This document shows, piece after piece, positions 50,875 through 59,643 of a DNA stretch of 64,000 nucleotides. The translations under genes and the position numbers were made by a program. Each line of letters opens with the position of its first letter. Position 1 is the first letter of the stretch. Below the pieces are notes generated by a model. It was not told the DNA's origin. It worked only from the letters and a program-made list of their open reading frames with translations, and did no database searches. Source of the DNA: Neorhizobium populisoli (GTDB lineage Bacteria; Pseudomonadota; Alphaproteobacteria; Rhizobiales; Rhizobiaceae); assembly GCF_019430945.1 (NCBI RefSeq), contig NZ_JAHYCB010000001.1, positions 496,001-560,000 on the forward strand. Reading direction: 5' to 3'.

Positions 50875-51050
50875 GCGGTCTTTCCTCTCGGCTCAGCCGG
50901 ATACATTTCCGGCACCACGAGCCATCGCGACAATGCCATGAGGCTCAGGACCAGCGCGGGAACGGCGATATCGAGCGCCAGCATTGCAAAGATTGCCGTC
51001 ATGGCGATCAGCAATGCCCTTTCCCTGACGACGGTTCCGACTGCGAACAT
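50871..51050 (-). CDS. Small membrane protein upstream of and coupled to the DUF6105-like gene
   Basis: 59 codons from ATG 51050 to a TGA at 50873-50871 that overlaps the ATG of the next gene as ATGA. The peptide has a long hydrophobic stretch (ALLIAMTAIFAMLALDIAVP, then ALVLSLMALS) giving one or two spans and a C-terminal [13 protein letters not shown]. The 4-bp overlap and compatible membrane character support a real two-gene unit. The RBS is weak. Confidence 0.5.
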   Translation of the reverse strand: MFAVGTVVRERALLIAMTAIFAMLALDIAVPALVLSLMALSRWLVVPEMYPAEPRGKTA

Positions 51051-51170
51051 AACCGGCCAAACTCGTGGTTAACAATGCGTTAACGACAAACTAGAGCGTG
51101 GCGGATTTCCCGCAACGCAAACCCGGTAATATGGTTAACATCGGAGATGCGGCTGTGGAAAACCCGGCGA

Positions 51171-51815
51171 TCAGCCGTAAATGGCCCGGACAAGGCGGTT
51201 TATGGCGCTTTGGACCTTGTCCCAATCCTTGGCCGACTTGAGCGGCACGCCGGCAAACTGGCCGCTGACGGCAGCCGAAATCACAAGGTGTTGAATAGCT
51301 GCGAAGAGCAGCGCATTGGTGGTCGCGGTATCGACGCCTTTTGGCGGCGTCAGCGAGCCCCGCATCTTTTCAAGCCATTTGCCGAGCGCCTTGGTGCGCG
51401 CCTCCGAAAGCCGGCGTACCTGTGGCGTGTCCTGCGAGACCTCCCAGGCGACGATCTTGCAGACAAGCGGATCGTTGCGCAGCGCTTCCATGAAATAGAT
51501 GGCGAGCTTTTCCATCAGGTCGCCATAGGTCAAAAGGAAGGCTCCGCCGGTATCCTGCGGGATGCGATCGTTGACCCAGGTGCCAAGATCGGCGCCGATC
51601 GCCTCGATCAGGCCATCGAGACCGCCGTAATAGCGATAGATCAGCTGCTTGTCGCAGCCGGCGCGCCGGGCAACAGCATTGATGCCGAAACCCTGGAACC
51701 CCTGCTCCGCCAGGAGATCGCGAGCCGCTACGAAGATCGCCCGTTCGGTGCTGGCGCGGTTACGCAGCTTCGGTGCTGAACCTTCCTTGGCGGTAACGTC
51801 CGGGATCTGCAGCAT
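51171..51815 (-). CDS. TetR family transcriptional regulator
   Basis: 214 aa. The helix-turn-helix region is ARDLLAEQGFQGFGINAVAR followed by RAGCDKQLIYRYYGG, at residues ~30-66. The C-terminal ligand domain is of the broad TetR_C type and unassigned. It diverges from an AEC permease across 180 bp and so could control it. I saw no strong palindrome in that spacer. Confidence 0.9.
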   Translation of the reverse strand: MLQIPDVTAKEGSAPKLRNRASTERAIFVAARDLLAEQGFQGFGINAVARRAGCDKQLIYRYYGGLDGLIEAIGADLGTWVNDRIPQDTGGAFLLTYGDLMEKLAIYFMEALRNDPLVCKIVAWEVSQDTPQVRRLSEARTKALGKWLEKMRGSLTPPKGVDTATTNALLFAAIQHLVISAAVSGQFAGVPLKSAKDWDKVQSAINRLVRAIYG

Positions 51816-51995
51816 GATTCGCCTGTATTAACTATATTGCTCCGTCCCGCGATAATCTGAGGCCCGTTGCATCGCAAGCGTCGGCAGCGGCCATGCACAG
51901 GATTGCGCTCGCTTTGCGTGAATGAGCGCTCGTGCATTGCACTATCGGCACGAGAGGACTAACCAAGCGCAGATTTTCCCGCCGGCGTCCCTCCC

Positions 51996-52931
51996 ATGCT
52001 CATCGTTTTCCAAAGCATTCTTCCCATCTTCCTGCTCGTCCTGCTCGGCATCGCGCTGAAGCGGGCGCCGGTCATCAATGTCGAACTCTGGGATGGGCTG
52101 GAACAGTTCAGCTATTGGGTTCTCTTCCCTGCCCTGCTGTTCATGACGATGGCGAAGGCGGATTTTTCGAACACGCAAAACCTCTCCGTCAGTTTTGCGG
52201 CGATCGTTTCTGTGTGCGTCATGTCCGGCGGGCTGCTCATAGCATGGCCGCTGTTATCCAAGCTGCACGTCAGCCCGGCGGCCTATACCTCGATCTTCCA
52301 GACCGCGACGCGCTGGAACGCCTTCATGGCACTGGCGATCGCCGCCAAGACACATGGACCGGCAGGGCTTGTCATGGTCGGCCTGGTGATGGCGGCGATC
52401 ATCATTCCGCTCAACCTGATCAATGTTACGGTACTCTTGTGGTTTTCCGGCCGCGACCGGAATTACCGGGCGATCCTCTACCGGATCATCACCAACCCGC
52501 TGATCCTTTCGACCGCGCTCGGCATCCTCGTCAATCTCAGCGGCATCCATATTTACGAACCGGTCATGACGACGGTCGACCTTCTGTCGCAAGCCTCGCT
52601 CAGCCTCGGCCTGATCACGGTCGGCGCCGGCCTGAGGATCTTGGATGCGCTGAAACCGAAGCCGGCGACGCTTCTTGCCGTCGTATTGAAGCTGATCGTC
52701 TTCCCGATCGTCGCGGTTGGCGTCGGAACGATCTTCGGCATCAAGGGGGACGGGTTGATACTGCTGGCGTTGTCCGCCGCCGTGCCGACCGCAATGAACG
52801 GCTATCTTCTCGCCAAGCAGCTCAACGGCGATGCAGATCTTTATGCCGCCGCCGCAACAGTGCAGGTCATAGCCTCTTTCGTGACCATCCCCGCCGTGAT
52901 GGCGACCGTGGCTTACGTAGCGGCAGGATAA
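51996..52931 (+). CDS. AEC family permease (auxin efflux carrier type)
   Basis: 311-aa inner-membrane protein with about 10 hydrophobic spans. The AEC halves are visible: MLIVFQSILPIFLLVLLGIA with the N-terminal pattern, WVLFPALLFMTMAKADF, TNPLILSTALGILVNLSGIH and the C-terminal AAVPTAMNGYLLAKQLNGDA. Bacterial members carry malonate, malate or other organic anions; auxin transport is not implied. The 3' end overlaps convergent aidB by 19 bp. Confidence 0.88.
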   Translation: MLIVFQSILPIFLLVLLGIALKRAPVINVELWDGLEQFSYWVLFPALLFMTMAKADFSNTQNLSVSFAAIVSVCVMSGGLLIAWPLLSKLHVSPAAYTSIFQTATRWNAFMALAIAAKTHGPAGLVMVGLVMAAIIIPLNLINVTVLLWFSGRDRNYRAILYRIITNPLILSTALGILVNLSGIHIYEPVMTTVDLLSQASLSLGLITVGAGLRILDALKPKPATLLAVVLKLIVFPIVAVGVGTIFGIKGDGLILLALSAAVPTAMNGYLLAKQLNGDADLYAAAATVQVIASFVTIPAVMATVAYVAAG

Positions 52932-54565
52932 AGCAGGTCGACGATATAACGGGCGTCGAAGCGCGAATCGAGCATTCCGTAGGTGGAGCGCCAGCCGCCC
53001 GCCAGTCGCGTTTCCAGAAAGGCGTCGGCGATCTTGCCTGCACCGAGCCGCACGAGTTCGGCGGCAGCGGCGGCCAGCGCTAGTTGCTCGACCAGAAGAC
53101 GGGCGGCACCTTCATCGGTTTCACAGAGCGCCATGGCGGCGCGCAGCACCTCTACCGTCTTGCGGCCGGATGCGCCGAGATCGCGTTCGAAACCGGCCAG
53201 GACCGTGTCGAACAGGTCCCTGCCCCGCGACAGGACGCGCAGCACGTCGAGCGCCATGACGTTGCCTGAACCTTCCCAGATCGCATTGACCGGCGCTTCG
53301 CGATAATGCCGGGCGATCGGACGCTCTTCCACGTAACCATTGCCACCGAGGCATTCCATCGCTTCATAGATCAGCGACGGGGCGATCTTGCAGTTCCAGT
53401 ATTTGATGACCGGCGTCATGACGCGGGCGAAGGCGGCATCACCGGGATTGGAGGCGGCGCGGTCGAAAGCATCGGCCAGACGGAAGGAAAGCGCCGTGGC
53501 GGCGGCGACATCAAGTGCCATGTCGGCCAGCACCCGCGTCATCAGCGGCTGATCGACGAGCTTCTTGCCGAACACGCTGCGGCCGCGGGTATGATGCACG
53601 GCTTCGGCCAACGAAGCGCGCATGATGCCGGCAGATGCCAGAGCGCAATCGAGCCGGGTCAGCGTCACCATATCGAGAATGGTGCGGATGCCGCCGCCCG
53701 GCTCGCCGAGCAGATAGCCAAAGGCATCCGTGAATTCGACTTCGGAAGACGCGTTGGAACGGTTGCCGAGTTTGTCCTTAAGCCGCTGGAACTGCAGGCC
53801 GTTCGCGGTGCCGTCTTCCAGCATGCGCGGCACGAGAAAACAGCCGATGCCTTCGTTCGTCTTGGCAAGCATGACGAAACCGTCGCTCATCGGCGCCGAC
53901 ATGAACCACTTGTGGCCCGACAGGCGATAGATGCCCTCGCCCACGCGTTCGGCCGTCGAGCGGTTGGCGCGAACATCCGTGCCGCCCTGTTTTTCCGTCA
54001 TGCCCATGCCAAGCGTCGCGGCCGTCTTCTGCAGCGCCGGCTTGTTGGTCGAATCGTATTTGCGCGACAGGATTTTCGGCGCCCATTCCTTCTGGACGCG
54101 CGGCGAGGCCATCAAGGCGGCGACCGAGGCGCTGGTCATGGTCAGCGGACAAAGATGGCCGCATTCGAGCTGCGAGGTCAGATAGAAGCGCGTCGCGCGG
54201 ACCTTGTGCTCGTGGCTCTTGGCTTCGGGTATATTTTCCCAAACGGAGGAATGCAGGCCGGTCTGCATCGAACGACGCATCAGCGCATGCCAGGCCGGAT
54301 GGTATTCGACCACATCCAGCCGCTCGCCGCGCGGACCATGGGTCTTCAGCTTCGGCGGATTTTCGTTGGCCATGCGCGCCAGTTCCTGCGCTTCCGGCGA
54401 GGTGACGTAACGGCCGAGCTGATCGTATTCCTCACGGATCGTGCGGTGCAGCGTGCTCGTCAGATCGACCACAAGCGGATCGGAACGGTAGGCATTGATG
54501 CCGGACCAGAGTTTTGGCTGGTTCAATTCGGCAAATTTTTCTTCGGCGCGCGACATCTGGTTCAT
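52913..54565 (-). CDS. aidB: AidB-type acyl-CoA dehydrogenase (alkylation response)
   Basis: 550 aa. The sequence follows E. coli AidB closely along its whole length: [94 protein letters not shown] and [20 protein letters not shown]. AidB binds FAD and DNA and is induced by alkylating agents in E. coli through Ada. Its protective mechanism is debated. No ada or alkB gene is next to it in this window. An ATG three codons in is a possible alternative start. Confidence 0.93.
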   Translation of the reverse strand: MNQMSRAEEKFAELNQPKLWSGINAYRSDPLVVDLTSTLHRTIREEYDQLGRYVTSPEAQELARMANENPPKLKTHGPRGERLDVVEYHPAWHALMRRSMQTGLHSSVWENIPEAKSHEHKVRATRFYLTSQLECGHLCPLTMTSASVAALMASPRVQKEWAPKILSRKYDSTNKPALQKTAATLGMGMTEKQGGTDVRANRSTAERVGEGIYRLSGHKWFMSAPMSDGFVMLAKTNEGIGCFLVPRMLEDGTANGLQFQRLKDKLGNRSNASSEVEFTDAFGYLLGEPGGGIRTILDMVTLTRLDCALASAGIMRASLAEAVHHTRGRSVFGKKLVDQPLMTRVLADMALDVAAATALSFRLADAFDRAASNPGDAAFARVMTPVIKYWNCKIAPSLIYEAMECLGGNGYVEERPIARHYREAPVNAIWEGSGNVMALDVLRVLSRGRDLFDTVLAGFERDLGASGRKTVEVLRAAMALCETDEGAARLLVEQLALAAAAAELVRLGAGKIADAFLETRLAGGWRSTYGMLDSRFDARYIVDLLYPAAT

Positions 54566-54763
54566 GGCTGCGTTCTAGCGGAAGTTAACAACCGTGGGAA
54601 CGGCGCGGAGCCACGAATTCAAGGGTTCTTCACAAAAGGCGATCACCACTTCTCAAATCGCCGGTGGACACGTGCAAAACAAGGCATCGGATATCCTCTT
54701 CAACGCTTGCAGCCCACCCCTACAGACCTTATAGACCGCCGAACGCAAGCGGAGACACCAAAT

Positions 54764-55705
54764 ATGGTCTTCTTCCCCCATCGCCACCTCCTCGGCATCA
54801 AGGGTCTCACCGAACAGGACATCACCTTTCTTCTCGACAAGGCCGACGAGGCCGTGAAGATTTCCCGGCAGCGGGAAAAGAAGACGTCCACGCTTCGGGG
54901 CCTTACCCAGATCAATCTCTTCTTCGAAGCCTCGACGCGGACGCAGTCCTCGTTCGAGCTCGCTGGCAAACGCCTCGGCGCTGACGTGATGAACATGTCG
55001 GTCGGCAATTCATCGGTGAAGAAAGGCGAAACGCTGATCGACACGGCGATGACGCTGAATGCCATGCGCCCCGACGTGCTGGTGCTGCGCCATTCATCGG
55101 CCGGTGCCGCCGCACTTCTGGCCCAGAAGGTCGCCTGCTCGGTGGTCAACGCCGGCGACGGCCAGCATGAACATCCGACCCAAGCACTGCTCGATGCGCT
55201 GACCATCCGCCGCGCCAAGGGCAAGCTATCGCGCATCATCGTGGCGATCTGCGGCGACGTGCTGCATTCGCGCGTAGCGCGCTCCAATATCCTGCTGCTG
55301 AACGCGATGGGTGCGCGAGTGCGGGTCGTAGCACCCTCGACGCTTCTTCCCTCCGGCATTCGCGACATGAGCGTCGAGGTCTACCACTCGATGGAAGAAG
55401 GCTTGAAGGATGCGGATGTCGTGATGATGCTGCGCCTGCAGCGCGAGCGCATGGCCGGCGCCTTCGTGCCGTCGGTGCGCGAATATTTCCGCTTCTACGG
55501 GCTCGATGCCGAAAAGCTGAAAGCAGCCAAGGACGATGCGCTTGTCATGCATCCCGGCCCGATGAACCGCGGCGTCGAAATCGCGTCTGAGGTGGCCGAC
55601 GGTCCGCAGAGCGTGATCGAGGAACAGGTGGAAATGGGGGTTGCGGTGCGCATGGCCGTGATGGAGGCGCTGCTCGTCTCGCAGAACCAGGGAGAGCGCG
55701 CATGA
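54764..55705 (+). CDS. pyrB: Aspartate carbamoyltransferase catalytic subunit
   Basis: 313-aa enzyme that joins carbamoyl phosphate and aspartate, the committed step of pyrimidine synthesis. The carbamoyl-phosphate loop [20 protein letters not shown] is intact, as are [12 protein letters not shown] and [11 protein letters not shown] (aspartate loop). The long open frame upstream to 53306 is antisense to aidB and not part of the gene; the ATG at 54764 has GCGGAGA upstream. Its stop overlaps the start of the pyrC-like gene (ATGA). No regulatory pyrI is present, as in other PyrB-PyrC' type enzymes. Confidence 0.97.
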   Translation: MVFFPHRHLLGIKGLTEQDITFLLDKADEAVKISRQREKKTSTLRGLTQINLFFEASTRTQSSFELAGKRLGADVMNMSVGNSSVKKGETLIDTAMTLNAMRPDVLVLRHSSAGAAALLAQKVACSVVNAGDGQHEHPTQALLDALTIRRAKGKLSRIIVAICGDVLHSRVARSNILLLNAMGARVRVVAPSTLLPSGIRDMSVEVYHSMEEGLKDADVVMMLRLQRERMAGAFVPSVREYFRFYGLDAEKLKAAKDDALVMHPGPMNRGVEIASEVADGPQSVIEEQVEMGVAVRMAVMEALLVSQNQGERA

Positions 55706-57009
55706 CCTCCGCAACGGTCCTCAAAAACCTTCGCATCATCGACCCGTCGCGCAATCTCGATGAAATCGGCACGATCATCATCGGCGATGATGGCCGCATT
55801 CTTGCCGCCGGCAAGGATGCGCAGAACCAGGGCGCTCCGGAAGGTGCGACCGTTCGCGACTGCAAGGGCCTCGTCGCAACGCCAGGCCTCATCGATGCCC
55901 GCGTCTATGTCGGCGAACCCGGCGCCGAGCACACCGAAACGATCGAATCGGCAAGCCGCGCGGCAGCGGCCGGCGGCATCACGTCCTTCATCATGATGCC
56001 GGATACCGATCCGGTGCTGGACGATATCGCGCTTGTCGAATTCGTGCAGAAGAACGCCCGCGACAAGGCCGTCGTCAACGTCCACGTGGCGGCGGCGCTG
56101 ACCAAGCGCCTTGAAGGCAAGGAAATGACCGAGTTCGGCCTGCTGCAGGAAGCCGGTGCGGTTGCCTTCACCAACGGTCGTCACGGCCTCAACGACAGCC
56201 TGCTGCTGCGCCGTGCGATGACTTATGCGCGCGAATTCGATGCCGTCATCTCGCTTGAACTGAAAGAAAAATACCTCGGCAACGGCGTGATGAACGAAGG
56301 CCTGTTTGCCAGCTGGCTCGGCCTTTCCGGCGTGCCGAAGGAAGCAGAAATCATTCCGCTGGAGCGCGACCTGCGCATCGCGGGTCTGACGCGCGCGAAA
56401 TATCATGCCGCCAAGATTTCCGTGGCGGAATCGGCCGAGGCGATGCGGGTTGCCCGTTCGCGCGGCGCCAATGTCACCTGCGGCGTGTCGATCAACCATC
56501 TGTCGCTCAACGAAAACGACATCGGCGAATATCGCAGCTTCTTCAAGCTTTCGCCGCCGCTGCGTTCCGAAGACGATCGGATCGCCATGGCCGATGCGCT
56601 GGCGGACGGCACGATCGACATCATCGTCTCATCTCACGACCCGCAGGACGTCGATACCAAGCGTCTGCCCTTCGCGGATGCAGCAGACGGCGCGATCGGG
56701 CTTGAAACCATGCTCGCAGCCGCCCTTCGCCTGCATCACAGCGGGCGCGTGCCACTGATGCGCCTGATCGATGCGATGTCTACCCGCCCGGCACAGATTT
56801 TCGGCCTCGATGCCGGCACGCTGAAGCCCGGTGCGAAAGCGGATATCACGCTGATCGATCTCGACGAGCCTTGGCTCGTTTCGAAGGATATGCTTCTCTC
56901 GCGCTCGAAGAATACGCCGTTCGAGGATGCGCGGTTCTCTGGGCGGGCTGTGGCGACTTATGTTTCAGGATCGCTACGCTACACATATTCTCCCGAGAAG
57001 TCGTTTTGA
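55702..57009 (+). CDS. pyrC: Dihydroorotase homologue lacking the metal-binding HxH (PyrC'-type)
   Basis: 435 aa, full length for class I dihydroorotase. In active enzymes the segment after GLIDxHVHLREPG carries His-x-His; here it reads [18 protein letters not shown], with Arg67 and Tyr69 in place of the two His. The usual late SDHAPH motif reads [13 protein letters not shown]. The barrel core and the C-terminal [20 protein letters not shown] are kept. The gene is translationally coupled to pyrB (ATGA). In Pseudomonas, an inactive PyrC' is needed to assemble the PyrB dodecamer; the same structural role is inferred. An active dihydroorotase must be encoded elsewhere. Confidence 0.9.
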   Translation: MTSATVLKNLRIIDPSRNLDEIGTIIIGDDGRILAAGKDAQNQGAPEGATVRDCKGLVATPGLIDARVYVGEPGAEHTETIESASRAAAAGGITSFIMMPDTDPVLDDIALVEFVQKNARDKAVVNVHVAAALTKRLEGKEMTEFGLLQEAGAVAFTNGRHGLNDSLLLRRAMTYAREFDAVISLELKEKYLGNGVMNEGLFASWLGLSGVPKEAEIIPLERDLRIAGLTRAKYHAAKISVAESAEAMRVARSRGANVTCGVSINHLSLNENDIGEYRSFFKLSPPLRSEDDRIAMADALADGTIDIIVSSHDPQDVDTKRLPFADAADGAIGLETMLAAALRLHHSGRVPLMRLIDAMSTRPAQIFGLDAGTLKPGAKADITLIDLDEPWLVSKDMLLSRSKNTPFEDARFSGRAVATYVSGSLRYTYSPEKSF

Positions 57010-57416
57010 CCGAACAATTGTTCTACGAGGCGCTGAAGCCCATTGGCCAGGCTGAGTTCGACGGCATAATGGAGAGCGGCTCAAGCGACGATAAAAGGCT
57101 GGCGGCCTTTCGAGCCGCTGACATGATCGATGACTATCATTGGCTAGTGGATCGATTCGAGCGCCTGCTAAGAGCCGAAACAGATCGGTACGTTCTCTCC
57201 GCCGCCATTCTCGGCGTCGGATATATTGCACGACGTTTTCGCTATGCCGACGAACGGAAGCTGAAGAAAATGTTGCAGCCGTTTACAAATGTCGCCAATC
57301 CTATCGGGGAAGTGCAGGACGCGGAAAGAGATATCTATCGTTATCTCTCGAAGCATCGCAGGAAGCGAAAACGTGAAATGCGCAAGGTTCTTGAAGCGTT
57401 ACGCGCAAGAAGTTGA
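57006..57416 (+). CDS. Small hypothetical protein overlapping the pyrC-like gene
   Basis: 136 aa from a TTG at 57006 whose last base pair overlaps the pyrC-like stop (TTGA). GAGAAG stands about 9 nt upstream. The protein is helical ([40 protein letters not shown]), HEAT-repeat-like in rhythm, and ends in a very basic tail ([20 protein letters not shown]). I recognise no family; it has the look of small cytoplasmic or immunity-type proteins. It sits between pyrC-like and plsY, which are otherwise adjacent. Confidence 0.5.
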   Translation: MTEQLFYEALKPIGQAEFDGIMESGSSDDKRLAAFRAADMIDDYHWLVDRFERLLRAETDRYVLSAAILGVGYIARRFRYADERKLKKMLQPFTNVANPIGEVQDAERDIYRYLSKHRRKRKREMRKVLEALRARS

Positions 57417-57447
57417 CGGGATAGAGAATAGGCTGCGGGGGACATAC

Positions 57448-58065
57448 ATGACCGATCTTTTCAACTGGCAGATCACCCTGCCCATCGCGGCGGCCGCGCT
57501 GATCCTCGGCTACCTGCTGGGCTCGATCCCCTTCGGCCTGCTTCTGACCCGTGCGGCCGGCCTCGGCGATATCCGTTCGATCGGCTCCGGAAACATCGGT
57601 GCGACCAACGTGCTGCGCACCGGCAACAAGAAGCTCGCCGCGGCAACCTTGCTTCTCGATGCGCTGAAAGCGACCGCAGCGGCCGCGATTGGCTGGTATT
57701 TCTTCGGCAAGGAAGCCGGGCTTCTGGCCGGCTTTGCGGCCTTCATGGGCCATCTTTTCCCGATCTGGCTGGGGTTCAAAGGCGGCAAGGGTGTGGCGAC
57801 CTATATCGGCACCCTGCTCGGCATCGCGCCGGCCATGGTTCTGGTGTTCGCCTTCGTCTGGCTCACCATCGCCAAGCTCAGCAAATATTCGTCGCTCTCC
57901 GCCCTGGTTGCAACGCTTGTCATCCCGGTTGTGCTGTGGTTCATAGGTGAGCCGAAGATCTCGATCGTCATGGCCGTCATGACGCTGATCTCCTGGTACA
58001 AGCACAAGACTAATATCGAACGGCTGATCGCCGGCACGGAAGGCAAGATCGGCCAAAAGGGATAA
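57448..58065 (+). CDS. plsY: Glycerol-3-phosphate acyltransferase PlsY
   Basis: 205-aa membrane enzyme that transfers the acyl group from acyl phosphate to glycerol 3-phosphate, the first step of phospholipid synthesis. The three conserved loops are seen: [36 protein letters not shown] and [20 protein letters not shown]. About five membrane spans. The start at 57448 has GGGGGA upstream. It lies 4 bp before dprA. Confidence 0.96.
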   Translation: MTDLFNWQITLPIAAAALILGYLLGSIPFGLLLTRAAGLGDIRSIGSGNIGATNVLRTGNKKLAAATLLLDALKATAAAAIGWYFFGKEAGLLAGFAAFMGHLFPIWLGFKGGKGVATYIGTLLGIAPAMVLVFAFVWLTIAKLSKYSSLSALVATLVIPVVLWFIGEPKISIVMAVMTLISWYKHKTNIERLIAGTEGKIGQKG

Positions 58066-58069
58066 GGAC

Positions 58070-59212
58070 ATGCCGGACGGCAGCGCAAGACGAACGGGAA
58101 TTGCGCTGACGGAAAGGCAAAGGATCGCCTGGCTAAGGCTGATCCGCTCCGACAATGTCGGCCCGGCAACCTTCCGCGATCTCATCAATCATTGCGGCAC
58201 GGCGGAAAATGCGATTGCGGCCCTGCCGGAGCTTTCGGCCCGCGGCGGCGCAATGCGGGCGATCCGGATTGCCTCCGAAGCCGAAGCAGAACGGGAACTG
58301 GAAGCCGCCCAAAGGCACGGCGCGCGCTTCATCGGCATCGGCGAACCGGATTATCCGCAGGCGCTACGGCAGATCGACGGCGCCCCTCCGCTTCTCGCCG
58401 CCAAGGGAAATCTCGACGCCACCGCTCATCCGTCCGTCGGGATCGTCGGCTCCCGCAACGCCTCCATCGCCGGAGCGAAATTCGCCGCGATGATCGCCCG
58501 CGATTGTGGCCGGGCGGGCTATACGATCACTTCCGGCCTTGCCCGCGGCATCGATACGGCAGCCCATCGCGCCAGCCTTGAGGCTGGCACGATCGCCGTG
58601 CTGGCCGGCGGGCTCGACCAGCCCTATCCGCCGGAAAACATTCCCCTGCTGGAAGAGATTACCGATGGCGCGGGCCTGGCCGTCAGCGAAATGCCGTTCG
58701 GCTGGGAGCCGCGGGCTCGTGACTTCCCTCGCCGCAATCGTCTGATTTCCGGCATATCGCTGGGTGTCGTCGTGGTGGAGGCCGCCGAGCGCTCCGGCTC
58801 ACTGATCACGGCCCGGCTTGCGACCGAAACCGGGCGGCTGGTCTTTGCCGTACCGGGCTCACCGCTCGACCCGCGGTGCCACGGGACCAATGGCCTGTTG
58901 AAACAGGGCGCGATCGTTACGACCGGCTCGGCGGATGTGATCGAGGCGCTGGCGCCGCTTTCGCAACTGGACCTGTTTTCGGGATCAGTGGTGGAAGAGC
59001 CGGAAAAGATTGCCGACATGCTGCCGCCCGATGACGACGATCGGGCAAGGCTTGTATCGGCGCTTGGCCCCACTCCTGTCGAGGTGGACGACATCATCCG
59101 GCATACCGGCCTGCCGCCCTCCTCCGTCTATCTCATCCTGCTGGAACTCGATCTCGCGGGAAGATTACACCGACACGCTGGTGGGCTTGTCTCGCTCTCG
59201 ATGCAGGAGTGA
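58070..59212 (+). CDS. dprA: DNA processing protein DprA/Smf
   Basis: 380-aa recombination mediator that loads RecA on incoming single-stranded DNA. The N-terminal SAM-like part is followed by the extended Rossmann fold with [55 protein letters not shown] and [22 protein letters not shown]-terminal winged helix ([20 protein letters not shown]) is present. It is coupled to plsY. The last 48 bp overlap the 3' end of a convergent small gene. Confidence 0.95.
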   Translation: MPDGSARRTGIALTERQRIAWLRLIRSDNVGPATFRDLINHCGTAENAIAALPELSARGGAMRAIRIASEAEAERELEAAQRHGARFIGIGEPDYPQALRQIDGAPPLLAAKGNLDATAHPSVGIVGSRNASIAGAKFAAMIARDCGRAGYTITSGLARGIDTAAHRASLEAGTIAVLAGGLDQPYPPENIPLLEEITDGAGLAVSEMPFGWEPRARDFPRRNRLISGISLGVVVVEAAERSGSLITARLATETGRLVFAVPGSPLDPRCHGTNGLLKQGAIVTTGSADVIEALAPLSQLDLFSGSVVEEPEKIADMLPPDDDDRARLVSALGPTPVEVDDIIRHTGLPPSSVYLILLELDLAGRLHRHAGGLVSLSMQE

Positions 59213-59398
59213 GCGGGGACGCCGGCCCGCCTGGACGTCGCCCGCCTCCACATAGGCCATCTCGATCAGGTAGCAGAGCATATCCGCCCCTTCCCCTAAG
59301 GCGACCTGCCGGAGCTCTCCCAGCATCTGTCTTATATACGCGATATTTTCCCTGTTCGGGTCGTCCCGTCGGCCATTCAGTTCGTTATAAGAAACCAT
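59165..59398 (-). CDS. Conserved small hypothetical protein
   Basis: 77 aa from ATG 59398 ([20 protein letters not shown]). The core [20 protein letters not shown] then [20 protein letters not shown] is a long amphipathic helix pair of a kind I know from short rhizobial proteins, function unknown. The ORF is open upstream to 59443 but the upstream part lies in the topA promoter region. Its end overlaps dprA by 48 bp on the opposite strand. Confidence 0.7.
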   Translation of the reverse strand: MVSYNELNGRRDDPNRENIAYIRQMLGELRQVALGEGADMLCYLIEMAYVEAGDVQAGRRPRSLLHRERDKPTSVSV

Positions 59399-59643
59399 GT
59401 CCCCGTTCCCGCGTGAAGGCACGTTAAGTCCAATTAAATTCACTTTTTATGGTTGATTTGGACCATAGTGCATTTATTTAGAATTGCAACCAATTGCAGA
59501 ACCTCTTGAAGTTGAGCGGTTTTGTTCCCCATATTTGACCGTCGCCTCTTGACCACGGCGCAAGAGCCCTCCATGTCGGAAAGTCAAGATTTTCGCCTGG
59601 GCCGCCGCGGTTCCGGGCAAAGCCTCTATTCCAGAGAAGCAAG

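Noticed and set aside
53306-54763. N-terminal extension of the pyrB frame
   Set aside because: It is antisense to aidB, lacks homology to ATCase, and the family start with an RBS is at 54764.
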